NCBI RefSeq assembly: GCF_051020955.1
Contig: NC_135027.1
Span: forward strand, 1,488,001 to 1,552,000
DNA from: Megalopta genalis
Taxonomy: Eukaryota; Arthropoda; Insecta; Hymenoptera; Halictidae
Length of the DNA: 64,000 bases
Direction: 5' to 3'
Each line of letters opens with the position of its first letter. Position 1 is the first letter of the stretch. Below the pieces are notes generated by a model, which saw nothing but the letters and a program-made list of their open reading frames with translations, searched no databases and was not told the origin of the DNA. Shown here piece after piece: positions 1-13,785 of the stretch. The position numbers and the translations under genes were made by a program.

Positions 1-2985
1 GAGAGATTTCACCGTGCATAATCTCTCCGGAGTGAAACGAAATTTTAATTACCCCGCGGACAGAGGCCCGTCGCGTTTCGACACCTGAGCGGAATACATT
101 TTCGACGGCGTGTTGTCTCTCGGTTTCCCCGCGGCTCGTAAAATAGAAAGAGGACCCGGGAGAGGCGGAGGACCGTCGTAAAAATGACGCAAACGCCCTG
201 CGAATCGATTCGTCAATCCCCGCCGTAAATATTCCCCCCTCCCCCCTCCCTCGTATTTACGCCGGGAGTTAGGGGTTGCCGAGGGACGCAGGGAGATTCC
301 CGAGCACCCGTCTTATTTTTCCCCCGTTTCCCTCGCCGCCGCGCCGTCGTCCGTTACGTAAAAACCTGATGAAATCGTTATTATGCCACTTTACGGTCCG
401 GCTCGTCACGGATTCCATCGACGTTACCCGCTTCGGAACGAGCCCCACGAATAATTGCGCGCTCAGATCACGCCGATTATGAAGCCGCGAGCGCGTGCGC
501 GCGCGCGTTCATTCCGCGATCGGCTTCTCTCGATCGAAAGCAAGGCTAGATACCTCGGCCCGGCTAGATCACGCGCGTGCAAACGTCATCGCCGCGCGGT
601 TTCATTCCCTTCTAGCAATGTCAAGGCGATTAATTGCCGCCCCGCCGACCGCCAGCAGTGATAAAACGATCGCGAGACCCTGCCATGCCCCCCTGGGGAC
701 CCCTCCCCCCCATCGGGACCTGCTTCATTAGCTGCTGACTCTATTCTTACCTCTGTTCGCTCGCGATTCGATGTGCATTCGCGTGTGCCGCTGCCGCGCG
801 AAGTGCAACAATAGAATTCTTATCTATTTTAATGTGAGTCGCGCATTGTTCGGACTGTTTCGGATAAATATTTATCGCAGGGAATTATTTGAAACTTTTT
901 AGTCGTATTTTTTTATTGGAATGAAGATTGTTCGTTGTTCGTCATATGTTGTTCTGTGCCTGATTATATTCGAATAATTATTTATAATTAATCGATGAAC
1001 TTGAGAACAATGTACTTTGTATTCTGTCGGTTTGCGAATGATATGTTATTCGAATGAATTCTTATTCGAGTAAAATATTATTCTATGTTTATGTTATATT
1101 ATATTAAATGATAGAATGCGAAGTGTACTTTTTTTACAGCTAGAGTGCAAATTTTTACGCAAAATACAAATCATTGAGTCGTTCGGAAAACTGATTCGTC
1201 CTTTCGCGAGAAAACGAAAAAGGATTTTTTAAAGTCTAGAGTAAAAAAAGAACTCTTGGACAGTTTTCTGATAGCTTTGAAATCTTATGCTAATACACAG
1301 AAGTCTTGTTTACTTAGTAAGAAACTAACTTAATAAGAAGTCTTATTTTTCAGAAACAGAACAACTTTCCAAACAATTTTCTTTTCTCGCATCAATTGCA
1401 AGAAACAGAAGTGGAATCGAAGATTATCTCTTGTCGTAGCAATTTCATTGTAACGAACTTCGAAAGATTAGTCCGATGTCCGTGGAATTTTCTTCTACAA
1501 ATTCGTATCGCAATCGTATAAAATCTGCAGTCTCTTCATGACTGCAATTATTGTCGAGCAACGTTTCGTCACGACTGACAGTTCAAGTGATAAAAACTGT
1601 CTTAGTACAAAGGAGACGCTCGAGCCTTGCTCTCCGAGCAGGGAAATCGCGGTGCATCGTAAACGATCTCGTTAATTAGGAATCCACGAGGTTTAATGAA
1701 TATTTCATTGCAAAATGAAATTCCGACCGCGGAATGCCACCTATCTGTTCTAAATATGCCTTGTAAAATTGAAACGGGTCGCGCGCCTATTGCGGCACCT
1801 GCGTTTACTTGAACGCGGACGACGTTGATTGGACCGCGGGCAAAGACAACGTAATGATACGTCCGCGTCGTTGATTGGCACCGAGTTTAATTACCGATTT
1901 ATTATTGCGAATACGTGCGGAAGGGAAAAAGGTGTTCCCAGTTTCCTTGAAACCTCGGAAAAATCGTCGAACCGTCGCCGCGTCGCGAAATTCCAGGGCT
2001 CGGCGACGCGGTTCAGCGACGTTAGTATTCGCAGGAATTCCGGCGGATCGCGAAAAAGCGATAAGTTGTCGTGAATTATGCAAGTCGGGCAGCGAGAAAA
2101 TCGTTGGTAGACACGGGAAAGCAAGGTCGAGGCAACGGGGTGAAGGCGAGGACTCGATGGCGCGGGAAAACGGATCGATCCGACGGCGACGATTTCGACG
2201 CGATCATTTCATTCATGCGTTCTGCGATCCGGACGAAGAGTCTTCTCACGCGTTCATCAGGAATAATCGAGGCATTCGTTGGAGCGTTCGCGTAACAGTC
2301 AGCGAATTACGGTGAATCAGCCGAACCGCGGGAAGCTGAGAAAAGAATTTCAATGAAGCGCCGCCTAAAACGCGACTGCGGCCAGTGATCATCGCTGAGA
2401 AACGGTTGCAGGAGAGTCACGCGCTCGCACGATTGTGAGCACCGAAGGCACGAGGTCGCCCACAAACCTAACCGCGGCACACATGTGCGAGCAGCGTGAC
2501 GGCAGATCACGATGCCGTGATATCCGAGCCAACGCACGCCGACGATCGCCGGGAAAAACGCCCGCGAGTAGCCCGGAGACCCGCGTCCGCGAATCGACTA
2601 TTAGTTTACGCTTCGACCAGCTGCGGAATAATTGTTAGCAACTGCACATCCGCAGGGGGTTGGAAAGCACGGCTGCATAAAAACTTTCCAGGCGAAAAGC
2701 GACGCCGCGTTTCCCGCTCGAGGATTAATGGGCTCTCCGCGCTCGGATCGATTCGACAATCGGCACCCGCTTTCCAGCGAAAGTTTTCGGTGAATGGTTG
2801 CACCGCGATGCGTGCGGTAGGTGTGCATGGTTCGACGGTTCCCGCGGCGTAGAGATATCTTGGAAGCCGAGTTTGAATTGTTCAGGGTCTCTGGATGCTG
2901 GCAAAGGGTTTCTGGATAGACGTCAGTGTGACATTTTTGGTTGATTTGTTTTTAAGGACTTTACCATACTCAGATAGCTAATTCT
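1..2985. other. GC-rich unique DNA, no gene recognised
   Basis: Two GC-rich islands (about 1-760 and 1800-2860) flank an AT-rich stretch. Short open frames occur on both strands of the islands, as expected where stop codons are rare, and none resembles a protein family I know. Runs of C occur near 237-250 and 687-712. I see no tRNA-like fold, no long repeat and no convincing splice-flanked open frame. The islands could be regulatory, but the sequence alone does not show it. Confidence 0.5.
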
Positions 2986-3595
2986 TCATACTTCGAGGAA
3001 TTTACTAGGCAATTTTCTAGAGTATTCGCATGGGCATAGGTATTTTTTGGATAACCATTTTGGGTTACCTAATTTTACTGACTTCATCTGGCAATTTTCT
3101 AGAGTATTTATATGAGCGCAGGAATTTTTTGGGTGGCCATTTTGGGATACCTAATTTTAATGATTTCACAAAGAAATTCTCTAGAGTATTTGCATGGATG
3201 CAGGAATTTTTTGGATGGCCATATTTTTCTTATCTAATTTTAATGACATCACCAAGATATTCTCTACCGTATTTACATCTATGTAGGAATTTTTTGGGTG
3301 GTCATTTTTGCTTACCTAACTTTACTGAGCTCGCAAAGACATCCTCTAGAGTATTTGCATGGGTGTAGAATTTTTTTTGGATGGCCATATCTTCGATTAC
3401 CTAAATTTTACTGACTTCACCAGGCAATTTTCTAAAGTATTTGTGTATGGGCGCAGGAATTTTGTATCTGACCATTTCTGGTTACCTAATATTAAAGGTT
3501 TCACAAAGAATTTCTCCAACCTTTTTGCACGGATATAGGAGAATTTTTTGGATGGCTTTTTCTTCGATTGCCAAATTCTAAGGACCTCGTCACGT
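2985..3595. repeat. 82-83 bp minisatellite, about seven degenerate copies
   Basis: A block containing TCTAGAGTATTTGCATG, then GGAATTTTTTGG, then a TTACCTAATTTTA segment recurs about every 82-85 bases. The TCTAG or TCTAC/TCTCC marker falls near 3016, 3098, 3180, 3263, 3345, 3430 and 3513. Copies differ by substitutions and small indels, so this is an old array. The unit is not a multiple of three, so the 112-codon open frame at 3030-3368 changes reading phase from copy to copy and is not a real repeat protein. Confidence 0.85.
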
Positions 3596-5580
3596 TACAA
3601 CAGGATTAAAAAGATTGGGTTTCTGCAGGTGGTCACCGATCCTAGGAGGGGACCCCAGCCGATGTCGTTTAACTTTTACAACCGGAATACGTCGCGAAGT
3701 GCAGGCTACACCAAATCGTCTCGTATTACTATTTTCTTGCTTTATGATTTACATGGAACCACGCCTATCACTTCCTATCACGGCTAACGTGTCTAAGCCA
3801 TAGATTAACGGTCGCCCGAACCAATTTCCTCAATAAACGAATGCCTGCGCCGATCTATTTTCTTCTTTCTTCTTTTTATTTTACTTTTACCTCGAATAAA
3901 GTCTACCGAGTGTAACATACTTGCTTGCCGCACCGATGCCGTTCTACATCGAAAGTGCATATAATATCCTTTCTTTCTGTATCGGTCTAATCGCGATGGA
4001 TATCGGCTCAGAACTAACCGAACGGATCCAGAGTGGCCGACGTAACGATTACTTTCCCCGATACCGATCTCTACGATTTATGCTTCTGGTCACGTGAGCG
4101 CGGCCAGCTATCCGAGCATCGTTCAGAAGTCATGTCGCTAATTTCCAGCGGACGTTATCTTCGAAACTAAGCGAATTTGATCTTCGACCGTCAATCATCC
4201 TAAACGATTCAGCGAGCTGATAACAAACCGACAAGTCGCTCGACGTATTAGTCGCGCGCTTTTAGCGATCGATCGAACGATTAAATTGTTTTCACTAAAT
4301 ATCGAAGAGTCGCACGTTTAACCGAGATAATGACATTGAAGTCATCGATCGAGACCGGCGAAGCCGTCGGTACGAGAGAAAGGCAGGTTGTACCTCGTCG
4401 AAACAATGATCTCCATTATCGTGGACACAACCGTACACGGTTTCTCGAGTTTCTCCGCGCAATGCGCGATGCACCTCGAGCGCATTGAGCCCGCTCGATC
4501 GGCACATGCAGCCGTACCTCGACAGTCCGAACTTCCGCGTTTAACAACACCAAGAGAAAACTGGCTGCTCCCTTCTTCGCGCGAACATTATGCATCATTG
4601 ATATCAGCGAATGCAATCTGGCTGCATCGGAAAACCGCACGCAGCGGCGCAAGAACCGCGCGCGAATTTCAGCTGACAAACGCCGATTCGTTCGACGACG
4701 CCTCGAGAAACGAGAATTTCGCCGGTAAAATCGCCGGGCTCTTCCGATTCGCGCGATTTAAATAAATAACGAAGCGCCGGGAAATTTTCGCGCGGAACCA
4801 GCTCATTAAATCGTTGTTAAATCGGTCGCCGCGCGAGGTTTCTCTTTTTATGGCTGGCTCGTGGATTTTACGGGGATTTCGAAAGCGAGAAGATAACGCC
4901 GCTGTTCGTCTCTTATACGTGTTTTCGACGTTTCCGATTCGATCGTCCCGAGGAATTCGGTCCAGAAGACCGGATTCGTTCCCCGCCGTTGACGATAGTT
5001 CGTCGAACGGCTCACCCGCGACCGTATCTTTGCGCAAGCCGGAATGCACCATACGTTACGTGCACTTGGCGCGCCATTGTCAACACGCCCACATTGTTCC
5101 ACGGCGAAATCTATTATCTCCGCTCGAGCACTTACTTCTGACGCTCGATGCACCGTCCGGCCATGTGGGCGACCGTAAAACGACGCGAAACGATTTTCTA
5201 TTTCGTTCTGACCGGGCTAATGACGACAGTAGAAACAATTAGGAAACGGTCGTGCCGATTTCCACAATTTTTCGACGCGACGCGCCGACTTCGCAAGCCT
5301 AATTTACGACACCGGCGCGTGAGATTTCCACACTGGAGACGATAGCACGTGTGCGGTGCGTTGCAGCGCTGCGTTTCCACATGCACCGGGCTCCGCGTCG
5401 AAATTCGTCGTTCCTCCGCGATGCCATTAACATTCCTGCGCGATGATTCGAGCCGATGAACGATCGGTTCGCGAGCTGCGTTTCGATATGTTTCGGTGAT
5501 CGCGATTCTGGATCACTGATCGATCGTTATCGATGCTGTTTTATTGGGTTGAGGCGAATCCTGCCACTGTGATTTCATTT
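3596..5580. other. Unique DNA with a GC-rich island, no gene recognised
   Basis: About 4.3-5.5 kb is GC-rich with overlapping open frames of 100-140 codons on both strands. Their translations are arginine- and serine-rich and show no recognisable domain. This is what open reading by composition looks like. No repeat, tRNA or splice-bounded exon stands out. Confidence 0.45.
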
Positions 5581-5587
5581 AGGACGG

Positions 5588-5800
5588 ATGTACAGTCTGG
5601 GACAAATATACGTGGATTTAACTTTTTTAAAACTGGACTAAACGAATTCTTTTTTAGATGATAAAAGTCCGTTTACTAGGCGAAGATTAAAATGCTTTTT
5701 TCAATTTTGCTATTACCTGGAATGACCAAGAAAGACAATAAAAAAGCTGTCGCTTTTTTAACTTTTTTATCTGAGCCTATGACGAACATTTGAAAAATGC
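5588..5800. mobile_element. Possible end of a Tc1/mariner-like element
   Basis: After a TA dinucleotide at 5590 the sequence reads CAGTCTGGGACAAATATACG, which has the form of Tc1-type terminal repeats (TACAGT followed by a purine-rich GGACAAA motif). An AT-rich segment with poly-A and poly-T runs follows to about 5800. I could not find the matching inverted end in the window, and the open frame at 5777-6013 on the minus strand has no recognisable transposase motif. At best this is a decayed one-ended remnant. Confidence 0.25.
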
Positions 5801-6014
5801 ATTCTGTAGATCTTGATGACTTATATATATGCATGCTCTATTTTTATCGAACAATTTGGATGTTTTTATATATAAATTTGTCCTAAAATTCTGACAAGGC
5901 ATTGGTGCTGCTATAATTTCGCGAACAGTAAAAACATCAAGATCGACGTTATTCGTAGTAAAAATTCTGCAAGGTCTCAGACACGTCGCCGCACGAAGCG
6001 CAAACATTGACAAA

Positions 6015-7315
6015 TCTTTCGGCGATTTTGGATCATGATTGCCGGTTCAAGTCGCCTCGTTGACCCAGTTCGCGAGAGTGACTGGAAAATTGGTCAACGA
6101 GCAATTCCTCGGGCCGAACAAACGAAATCCTTTGAATAAGATCGTGATGCAAGATCGCACCGAGCGATCGGCGCGCCGGCCGTTTAGAAAATTCGAGGGA
6201 ACGCGTTTAGAGCTGCGAAACGACGTCGAAGAACGAGGAGAAACCGGGAACTGGTGGCCGACTCGGGGAAACCAGTGCCTGCATAAATTCGTTATGTTCC
6301 CCGGGGAAAATTGTATAATGCCCGCGTAACGATTTCCAAGGATATTAAGAGAGTACACAGAGACAAAGAGCCATTGTAGCGGGACTCGAGGTTCGAATCG
6401 GCCATTGTTCTCGTACTTGGGACGAAATTATTCGACCGATTCAGCGAAACGGGGCACACGCTACTTTTTTTCTGGCTTCGCTGACCAATCTTTGTAAACG
6501 AGGCGAATCTTCGTGCATTCGCGTGTTCGAGCTTTCGGACAGAAAAGTCAAAGTTTGCGTAATGTATTCGATTTTAGTTGCGTCGAATCTTTCGGGCATC
6601 GAACAAAATCTTTTACCCACACTTTGGTTCTATTAATTAAAGTTAATAATAAGAAATTAGATTGCGCGCTTCTCGGGCATTTTTCCCTCTAGGATAGTTT
6701 CTAAAATTTTGAATAAAAACGTAGCATGTTTCTTGACATAAGTCGCATACCAGAGAATTTGTTCACATCTTTCCGCCGAAGCAGAGAAAGAAAGCACAAA
6801 TCAATGAACCCTGAATAGTCCGCCGTTAAACCCTGCACACTGTAGAAATTGCAAGAGCGGATCGTCCTATCAAAACCGAGTGAAAGTAACGCATCGCATC
6901 CCCGATCCCCGATGCGACTTGATGCAACGTTGCAACGCGTGTCTCATGCAATCCGCTGCGTCTCGTCCTTGGCGGCGGGCCAATTATTGCGGGAAAAAGA
7001 GGGCCAAAGGTGCTAGAAAACGAAACGTCTTCGTAATTAGAAAGTGGAACACCTGGCCTGTTCGCGTTACCATTGAATTTCTATTACGCAGACGCTCCGT
7101 TTCGGATTCTAAAAGCGTCTGCTCGCTTCCCTTTCCTCCGTAAATCAACTTCCCGAGCAACTTATTGCTCCGATCCCTTTCCATAACGTCTAAATTACAA
7201 CTCGGCGTACGTTCACAGCATAACGGAGTCTTTCCAAACCAGAGTCGGCCGAAATTGCATTGTGTCGACGAACGAGAGACGTGGACCGAACGAATCAAAT
7301 TTTATTGGACGCCAT
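6015..7315. other. Unique DNA, no gene recognised
   Basis: Mixed composition, with open frames of up to about 100 codons at 6039-6358 on both strands and at 6880-7298. None has a known motif. A T-loop-like GGTTCGAATC string at about 6390 lacks an upstream A box and acceptor stem, so it is not a tRNA. Confidence 0.4.
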
Positions 7316-7770
7316 CGAATAAATGTCTAATCGAATAAGAATTTATCCGGATAACAGTTTAACAGAATTCTAAGAATTTATTCGAGTAATATCCCATTCG
7401 AATAAGAATTCATTCGAATAATATCTCAATCGAATAAGAATTCATTCGAATAAAAATTAATTCGAATAAGAATTCATTCAAATAAAAATTAATTCGAATA
7501 ATATCTCATTCGAATAAAAATTAATTCAAACAATATCTCATTCGAATAAGAATTCATTCGGATAATACCTCATTCGAATAAGAATTCATTCAAATAAAAA
7601 TTAATTCAAATAATATCTCATTCGAATAAGAATGCATTCGAATAGTATCTCATTCGAATAAAAATTAATTCGAATAATATCTCATTCGAATAAGAATTCA
7701 CTCGAATAATATCTCATTCGAATAAAAGTTAATTTGAATGATATCTTATTCGAAGAATAATCGAATAAAA
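7316..7770. repeat. Minisatellite built on TTCGAATAAGAATTC
   Basis: Short units of the form ATTCGAATAAGAATTC alternate with ATTCGAATAATATCTC and AAATTAATTCGAATA for about 450 bases. The basic period is about 16-17 bases with irregular alternation. Nearly every unit contains two six-base palindromes, TTCGAA and GAATTC. Single-base variants (CAAATA for CGAATA) are scattered throughout, so the array is diverged. Confidence 0.8.
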
Positions 7771-9865
7771 TATTCGACCAAGAGGAATTCATTCGAGCAA
7801 ATATACGTACAAATTAATCATCATCACAACCATTCGAATATTGGCCAACTGCAGTTCGAAATCCAACACGCAAGACAATCAAATCCGACAGAACACAGCG
7901 ATCGCATCGGATTTATTGGCATTGCTCGACGAAGAATTCGATTGCCATTAAATCTGGGTCGTCGAGGAGTGTCTAAAAAAATTATAATTGCGTAAACTGT
8001 TTATCCTTTGCTGTTCCTCGTTCGTCCGTGTAATTTCCATCTGCGGCGAACAGAGCACCGTGTCAGATTCCATGGCACCTGAGTTACTAGATGTTTCATT
8101 TAAATTCGCTCGCCTATCAGAAGGTATTTCCGCCTATGGGACAGGCTAATTGGCAGATCAATCTCGTCCACTGGTGATTATCTCAGAGCCATTGCACCGG
8201 TCGCAGTTACGTCAACCGCGTGTGAAAGGGGTAAACCCGATACCGAGGATCGAGAGAGGGAAGGACACTTCCGATCGCACGTGTTGTCACGGTCTGCCGC
8301 TCCTCGGGAAAAGTACCATTTCTCCAGGAACCAGAACGAAAGAGTGACAGAGAGTGAGTGTGAGAGAGAGAACGAGAAAGAGACAGGAAGAAAGGAAAGA
8401 GAAATAGGAGAACGGTCCAGAGCTGAGAACACGGGACCATTCACCTGAGATTTTAGCCGATGACCTGGACACCGTCTACCTGTCCCTTCTATTTCGCTCA
8501 GCTCGCCGAAGGGCAGACATTCCGACGATTTTATTTAGATACAGTTCCCGACAACTGCTCATATTGCATTCATCGATTTCGCCACGATTACGTTATGCAC
8601 ACGAAGAAATAACGTCGTCGATTATAACGAATAACGACGGAAGAATTACGACGGAAATGTACGAAGCGAAAATCGAACGTTCCCTTCGCCGTGGCAACGA
8701 TTCGAGGCGCTAACGCGAAGGAGAAAACGTGGAAAACAATCCGACACCCAATCGGGGGACCCCTCAGTGACGCAACCGCGTGATTTACGGACCGCGGAGG
8801 ATCTCCGTTACCGTTTCCCGATCAGCTAGAAACAAAAGTATGATAGAACGCCGATTCCGTCGGCCTTCCGGCTATATGAGTAATCGGGAGCGGCGCGCTA
8901 AGCAAGCACGATTTATGCGAGCCGATGAATCGTTCACGCACCAAACAAACTCATTCCGCTTCCCACGAACGGCGCGGGCGCGGAATCGATCGCGCAAATA
9001 TTTCCGCTCGATCGTCGAGTCGTTCGAGTGTAAAACTATCCGAGAAAACCACCGCCGCCGACGCCGACGCCCGTTCTTTTGATCCTCCGCGGCCTGTTAT
9101 CGTTTAATTTCTCTTTTAGAACGCGACGTTTTGTCCCGCTGCTCGAACGCGTTCCAACGAAAGAATCGACGGAAAAAAAGAACGTCGCGCGAGAAGCACG
9201 TCCGGCGCGGAATTTGTCGCGCAAGAACGGCTCGAGCCGCGGGAAACGGAGACACTTCGCGTGTTCTTCACGCACCAGATCCCTCGAAATCGGTCGGAAA
9301 TGATCGCGGATTTCGCGTCGGTCGTTGTACCACACCTGGCCGGGCACCTTTAATCATATGCAACGCCGTGGGGCGTTCCCGCATCGAGCGTTTTTTCGCG
9401 CGATTGTTGCGGCGTTATTCCGTAATTGACGACAGCGCGCGAACGGTGAGACGCGGAAAAAAAGGCGCCGCTCGACGAACATTCTTCCCGAACAATTCTG
9501 GAAAAATGGCTCGCCGCCTGTGTTCGCGTGATATGCTAAAATACGCGAAAATCGACGTTGTTTATGATCGTTATTAGTGACTCAATACCGGGCCTTTCAC
9601 TTCATGCTGTAATTTTATTTAATTACGGCGCGAGGAAGTGCACGCTACGAGGAGTCCTTTGCAGAATAATTTCAATAATTATTTTTGGGAAGACTGCGCG
9701 TTTCGCGACGGGTTAATGTATTTATACAAAACGAAGATGGAGATCCTAGATTGTCATGTGCGAAATTCAAGATTCTGCATCGAAAGGTTAGATGCACCGA
9801 ATGCATTCGATGGACTGCACTTTATCGAATTCTTTGATCATGAAATCGAATCCTTTGCATTATGA
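7771..9865. other. Unique DNA, no gene recognised
   Basis: There is a polypurine stretch of about 70 bases at 8338-8410 (GAGAGAGAA-type) and a GC-rich island from about 8.6 to 9.6 kb with arginine-rich frames in several phases. No frame shows a known domain. The polypurine stretch also generates leucine- and serine-rich shadow frames on the minus strand. Confidence 0.4.
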
Positions 9866-10020
9866 AATATAATAATATATAATATATAATATCTTTTTAT
9901 ACATATTTTGATAAACCATATCTATTTTATTATAGAAATTATTATATCTATTTTTTTAAATATTTTTATAAATAATAATAATATCTTTTATAAATATATA
10001 AAATATAATATATAATATCT
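9866..10020. repeat. AT-rich simple sequence (ATAATATATA type)
   Basis: About 150 bases composed almost only of A and T, with imperfect ATAAT and TATAA repeats. It has no coding potential. Confidence 0.7.
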
Positions 10021-11637
10021 ATCCTCGCCACTAAAAAAACTCACATCTAACTTAAATTCAACTTTCATTAATTTATCGCTTAATTTGGTCAGAGATAAGT
10101 AGCAATTGGCTTCGAATTTTTTTTCAGCCACTGAAACATTTCTTTAAGTTCAGATAATATGACAAATATTTTATTTCTATTTCGTTAGAAGCAAATTTGA
10201 TTTTTGTGAGTCAAAGGTCACTTGGGAAAGATATCATTGGGAAAGTTTCATTTTACAGTGTTGTCTACAGTGTGATTAAATGTATATTCGCAATTTATAA
10301 TCATTAAGATTTCATTAAATAACAATAACAATTATGTGTAGTTAGACATCTAGCCTTCAGAGAAAGATTCAAATAATTCTTCATTCGTTCCTGTTTCATA
10401 AATTTGTTAATTACACGAGATACGCGAATGAAACGTTGCGTTATTATCTGAAAGAATTTCTTTCCTCGTTTTATAAATATGCTAATTACACGAGATACAG
10501 GAATAAAACGTTGCATTGCTATCCGGAATGATCCATTCGCCAAAAATTCTTGAATAACTGCCAAAAAAAGGAATCGAATAAATTATCGAACAGCTACTGC
10601 GATACTGTCATACGTCGACATAATTCTCAGAATTCATAAAATTCATAGAATTCACAGATATCCTATTAGAAAGTGAAGCATATCGATGTCCGCTAGAGCC
10701 GGCGCAGAATCGGCGCAGGAAAAGTGGTTAACGCGCTGACGGTGGCTCTCTAATAAATTCAATCTATTCATTCCAAATTGCCACGCCGGCTGCTGTGGTA
10801 CACCGACATTGCAAAACACGCGTTAATACGGTTTTGCATAACCAGTCCTCGCCATCCCGGCGATCGTTGATCCGAGGCAGGACGAATCTCGGAAAATATC
10901 ACGACGCGATGATGCCTGGCCGTTCCCGTTTTCTCGCCTAACTCGAGCACTGACCATTAATATCCGCGTGATCGCGCGTTTCGCAACACGCTAATCAAAT
11001 CGTATGACCAGCGGTCCTTGCTGTTTTCCTGAATAATCGCACAAAAACACCGCGGAAGAAACGAGATCGTTTGCAGCATCGTTGCACAATAATTTTATTG
11101 AATCTTTCGCTACGGGATTAATATTATTATTGTTATCGTTATTCGAGTTTGAAAATTTGTAATTATTATTGGTCTTAAAACTTGCAATTATTGTTAGTTT
11201 TAGAACTTATAGATTTATATTAATCTGATGGTAAAACTGATGGTATAGAATGTGATGCATAAATAAGGAGTTCTATTTTTCTATTGTTTCTTTAGCTTTC
11301 AACAAGGATGATATTTTCAGCAAAATTAATTTTTTGTATGCATTCAAAAATGTGACAAAATATTATATATCAACTCAGGGGAACAAATAAGAAGAATAAA
11401 AATAGAAAGAAATGAAAGAAAAGAAAAGAAAACAAAAATAAAAATAAAGTGAAATGAAAAAAGATAAAGTAAGATGCAAATGAAAAATTAAGTTGTCTTA
11501 CATTAAGAGAAGGCTTAGGTTATTTTAAAATAACTTTAACTTTTGTCAGCAAGTATATGTCTAGCTTGCAAAAAAGATTCGTTTGGAGGATCCAGAAGGA
11601 TCCATTAACAAATTTATAAAACGAAAAGAAATGGTTG

Positions 11638-11640
<3 letters not shown>
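10021..11640. other. Unique AT-rich DNA, no gene recognised
   Basis: Mostly AT-rich, with an imperfect short duplication near 10380-10510: two blocks sharing AATTACACGAGATACGCGAAT-like sequence about 85 bases apart. A polypurine tract of A and G lies at about 11388-11475. I see no coding exon or RNA gene. Confidence 0.4.

Positions 11641-11682
<42 letters not shown>
11641..11682. repeat. (CT)21 microsatellite
   Basis: An uninterrupted CT run of 42 bases. It is likely length-polymorphic. Confidence 0.97.
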
Positions 11683-11685
<3 letters not shown>

Positions 11686-12365
11686 GCCTAGAAGCCTATC
11701 TACACAGAATTGTCACTGTTATTCAATGAAATCTTAATGTTTATAAATTGCGAATACACATTTCGCCAGACTATAAACAACACTGCAAAGCGAACACCTT
11801 TCTCAAGCGACCTTCGAAACACAAAAGTCAAAGATTAACTTCTAACGAACTGGAAACAAAATATTAATCCATATTATCTGAACATCAAGGAAAGTTTCAG
11901 TGACTGCAAAAAAATTCGAAGAGTAACGCGAGTGATTCACGGGTAAATTTTCACCGGCTGAAACGGTCCGACTATCAGCCGCGCGTATCGTCTTCCTGAC
12001 AGACGGTTTGCCACTCTCGTTATTTATTACGCAACAGAGAACATTGCGACAGCCTGGGGCAAGGCCGTGGACCAGTCTCGCCTCTGGCTACGATCCCGTG
12101 AATGAACCGGACGAGTTTGCGGATTTCCTCGCTCCCGTCCGTTCAACTTCTTCCTATCATCCCCCTCCTTCGGACAGCCTCCTCGTTAAACCGCTTCATC
12201 GTCGCGAATTGAATAACCGCTAATTGATTCGTCGCCGCGAACGATCGGTAATCGTTTCATCCCGTGGAGAATCGGGGAAAGTGGAAGGAAGCATTCGAAG
12301 CAAGACCTTGGAAGAGTCGATGATTTTATGACTGGGGGCATAACGAGCGCTCTATTGGGATTATT

Positions 12366-12705
12366 TATACAGGGTGTCCCAAAAATGTCTCGCAATCCGA
12401 AAGTGGCGGGTTCCTCAGGTCATTTGAAGCAACTTTTTCCTGTACAAAAATTTTCTCCGAGGCACCGTTAACGAGTTATCAACGAAAAACAGTGACCAAT
12501 GAGAGGCGAGCTCAGCTGACGCGAGGCGATCGAGCCAATGAGCGGAATTGGGCTTCGTGCACTGGTTCTTATTGGTCACTGTTTTTCGTTAATAACTCGT
12601 TAACGGTGCCTCGGAGAACATTTTTGTAAAGGAAGAAGTTGCTTCAAATGATCCGAGGAACCCGTCATTTCCGGATTGCGAGACATTTTTGGGACACCCT
12701 GTATA
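12366..12705. mobile_element. Long-hairpin MITE, copy 1 (GGGTGTCCC family)
   Basis: The element starts TATACAGGGTGTCCCAAAAA and ends with its reverse complement, TTTTTGGGACACCCTGTATA. The two arms stay complementary for about 140 bases, to a GTGACCAAT motif near the centre, leaving a spacer of about 70 bases. TA flanks fit a TA target-site duplication, as in the Tc1/mariner superfamily. There is no open frame for a transposase, so it is non-autonomous. Related copies lie at 22365-22737 and 62269-62648. Compared with copy 2, the centre lacks about 30 bases. Confidence 0.9.
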
Positions 12706-13785
12706 TCGCATCGCTGATCCGACGATTACGGCGTTAATGAAGACATCTTCGGCGGGGAGGAACATCTTCGTGACCCACATAGTTGGATACGCGTTCTCTA
12801 GCCGTGCTGATGGCCCGCTTTATTTTAATTTCAAATTACGTCATGCGTTTTTACAACGGGACACCTGTTCTGCTCTCAGGAAATCGCTGGAGGCTGAAGA
12901 GATCACCGGCTGCAGTGATTATCGTGCAAACGGAACGATAGGCAAACAAACATCGTGGACAGATATAGTAATGAATTATAATTATAAATTATAAGTTACG
13001 TTATTCTGTTCAGAAACGATTGAAGTCAAGAATGTTCTGATTATTGTGACCGTGAAGATACTTGTGCGCAAAGGATTAACGACACCCTCCGCAACGATCG
13101 AAAATCGCCGCGATTTCTTCTGGACTATTAATCACGGTGTTGCATACAGATGAGCAAGCAGATGTGGAGCAAAGTTAATCGCGCGGTCGTCGTTTTCGCG
13201 AACCGAGACGAGGCTCCAGAAACGAGAATGTGTGTAGAAAGTGGCGTTTGGACTGCGCACAGATTCTGCTGTTTTGCACGCTTTTGCGTGTTCGCAGGGA
13301 AGACCGAGTGCGATACTGCTCTCGATTTTCTAACGAGCGATTCTATCTGCCCAGAATCACCTCACTCTCCTCGGATTAAAGGTGATGTTCTTCTCAAACT
13401 CGGGCAGCAATTTATCTGCTGATAATTTAGGGTCAGCTGACATTCGAGAAAGTTTCGGTGCGAAAGGTACCTGCATTTTCACCGTTCGACAAATTCTAGC
13501 TAGTTTGTAAGCTGTTCTGCTTGCTGCTACAAAATACTACCTAAGTTCACGTGCACACGGAATTCTAACGAAATTGTCCTAATTAGCTGATCATCGAAAA
13601 AATGAAGCTTTAAATTAATAAAATTTGCTTGCTAGATAAAAGGGACGTGATGTTCGAAATATTTGAAAATTAAAACTGGAAACTGAAAGCTTGCTCGAAA
13701 CAGCGAACAGCAAGGAGTATGACACTCACTCTTACCAAAGTATCAATTATACATTTATTTTTTATTAATATACCGCTCAAAAAAA
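12706..13785. other. Unique DNA, no gene recognised
   Basis: Mixed composition. Open frames of up to 101 codons (12689-12994, partly inside the preceding MITE) and 90 codons (13150-13422) have no recognisable features. No repeats or RNA genes were seen. Confidence 0.4.

Noticed and set aside
3030..3368. 112-codon frame with an apparently repetitive protein
   Set aside because: The underlying 82-83 bp repeat shifts reading frame from unit to unit, so the open frame is a by-product of a minisatellite.
6380..6405. tRNA T-loop-like GGTTCGAATC
   Set aside because: No A box, acceptor stem or anticodon stem can be placed around it.
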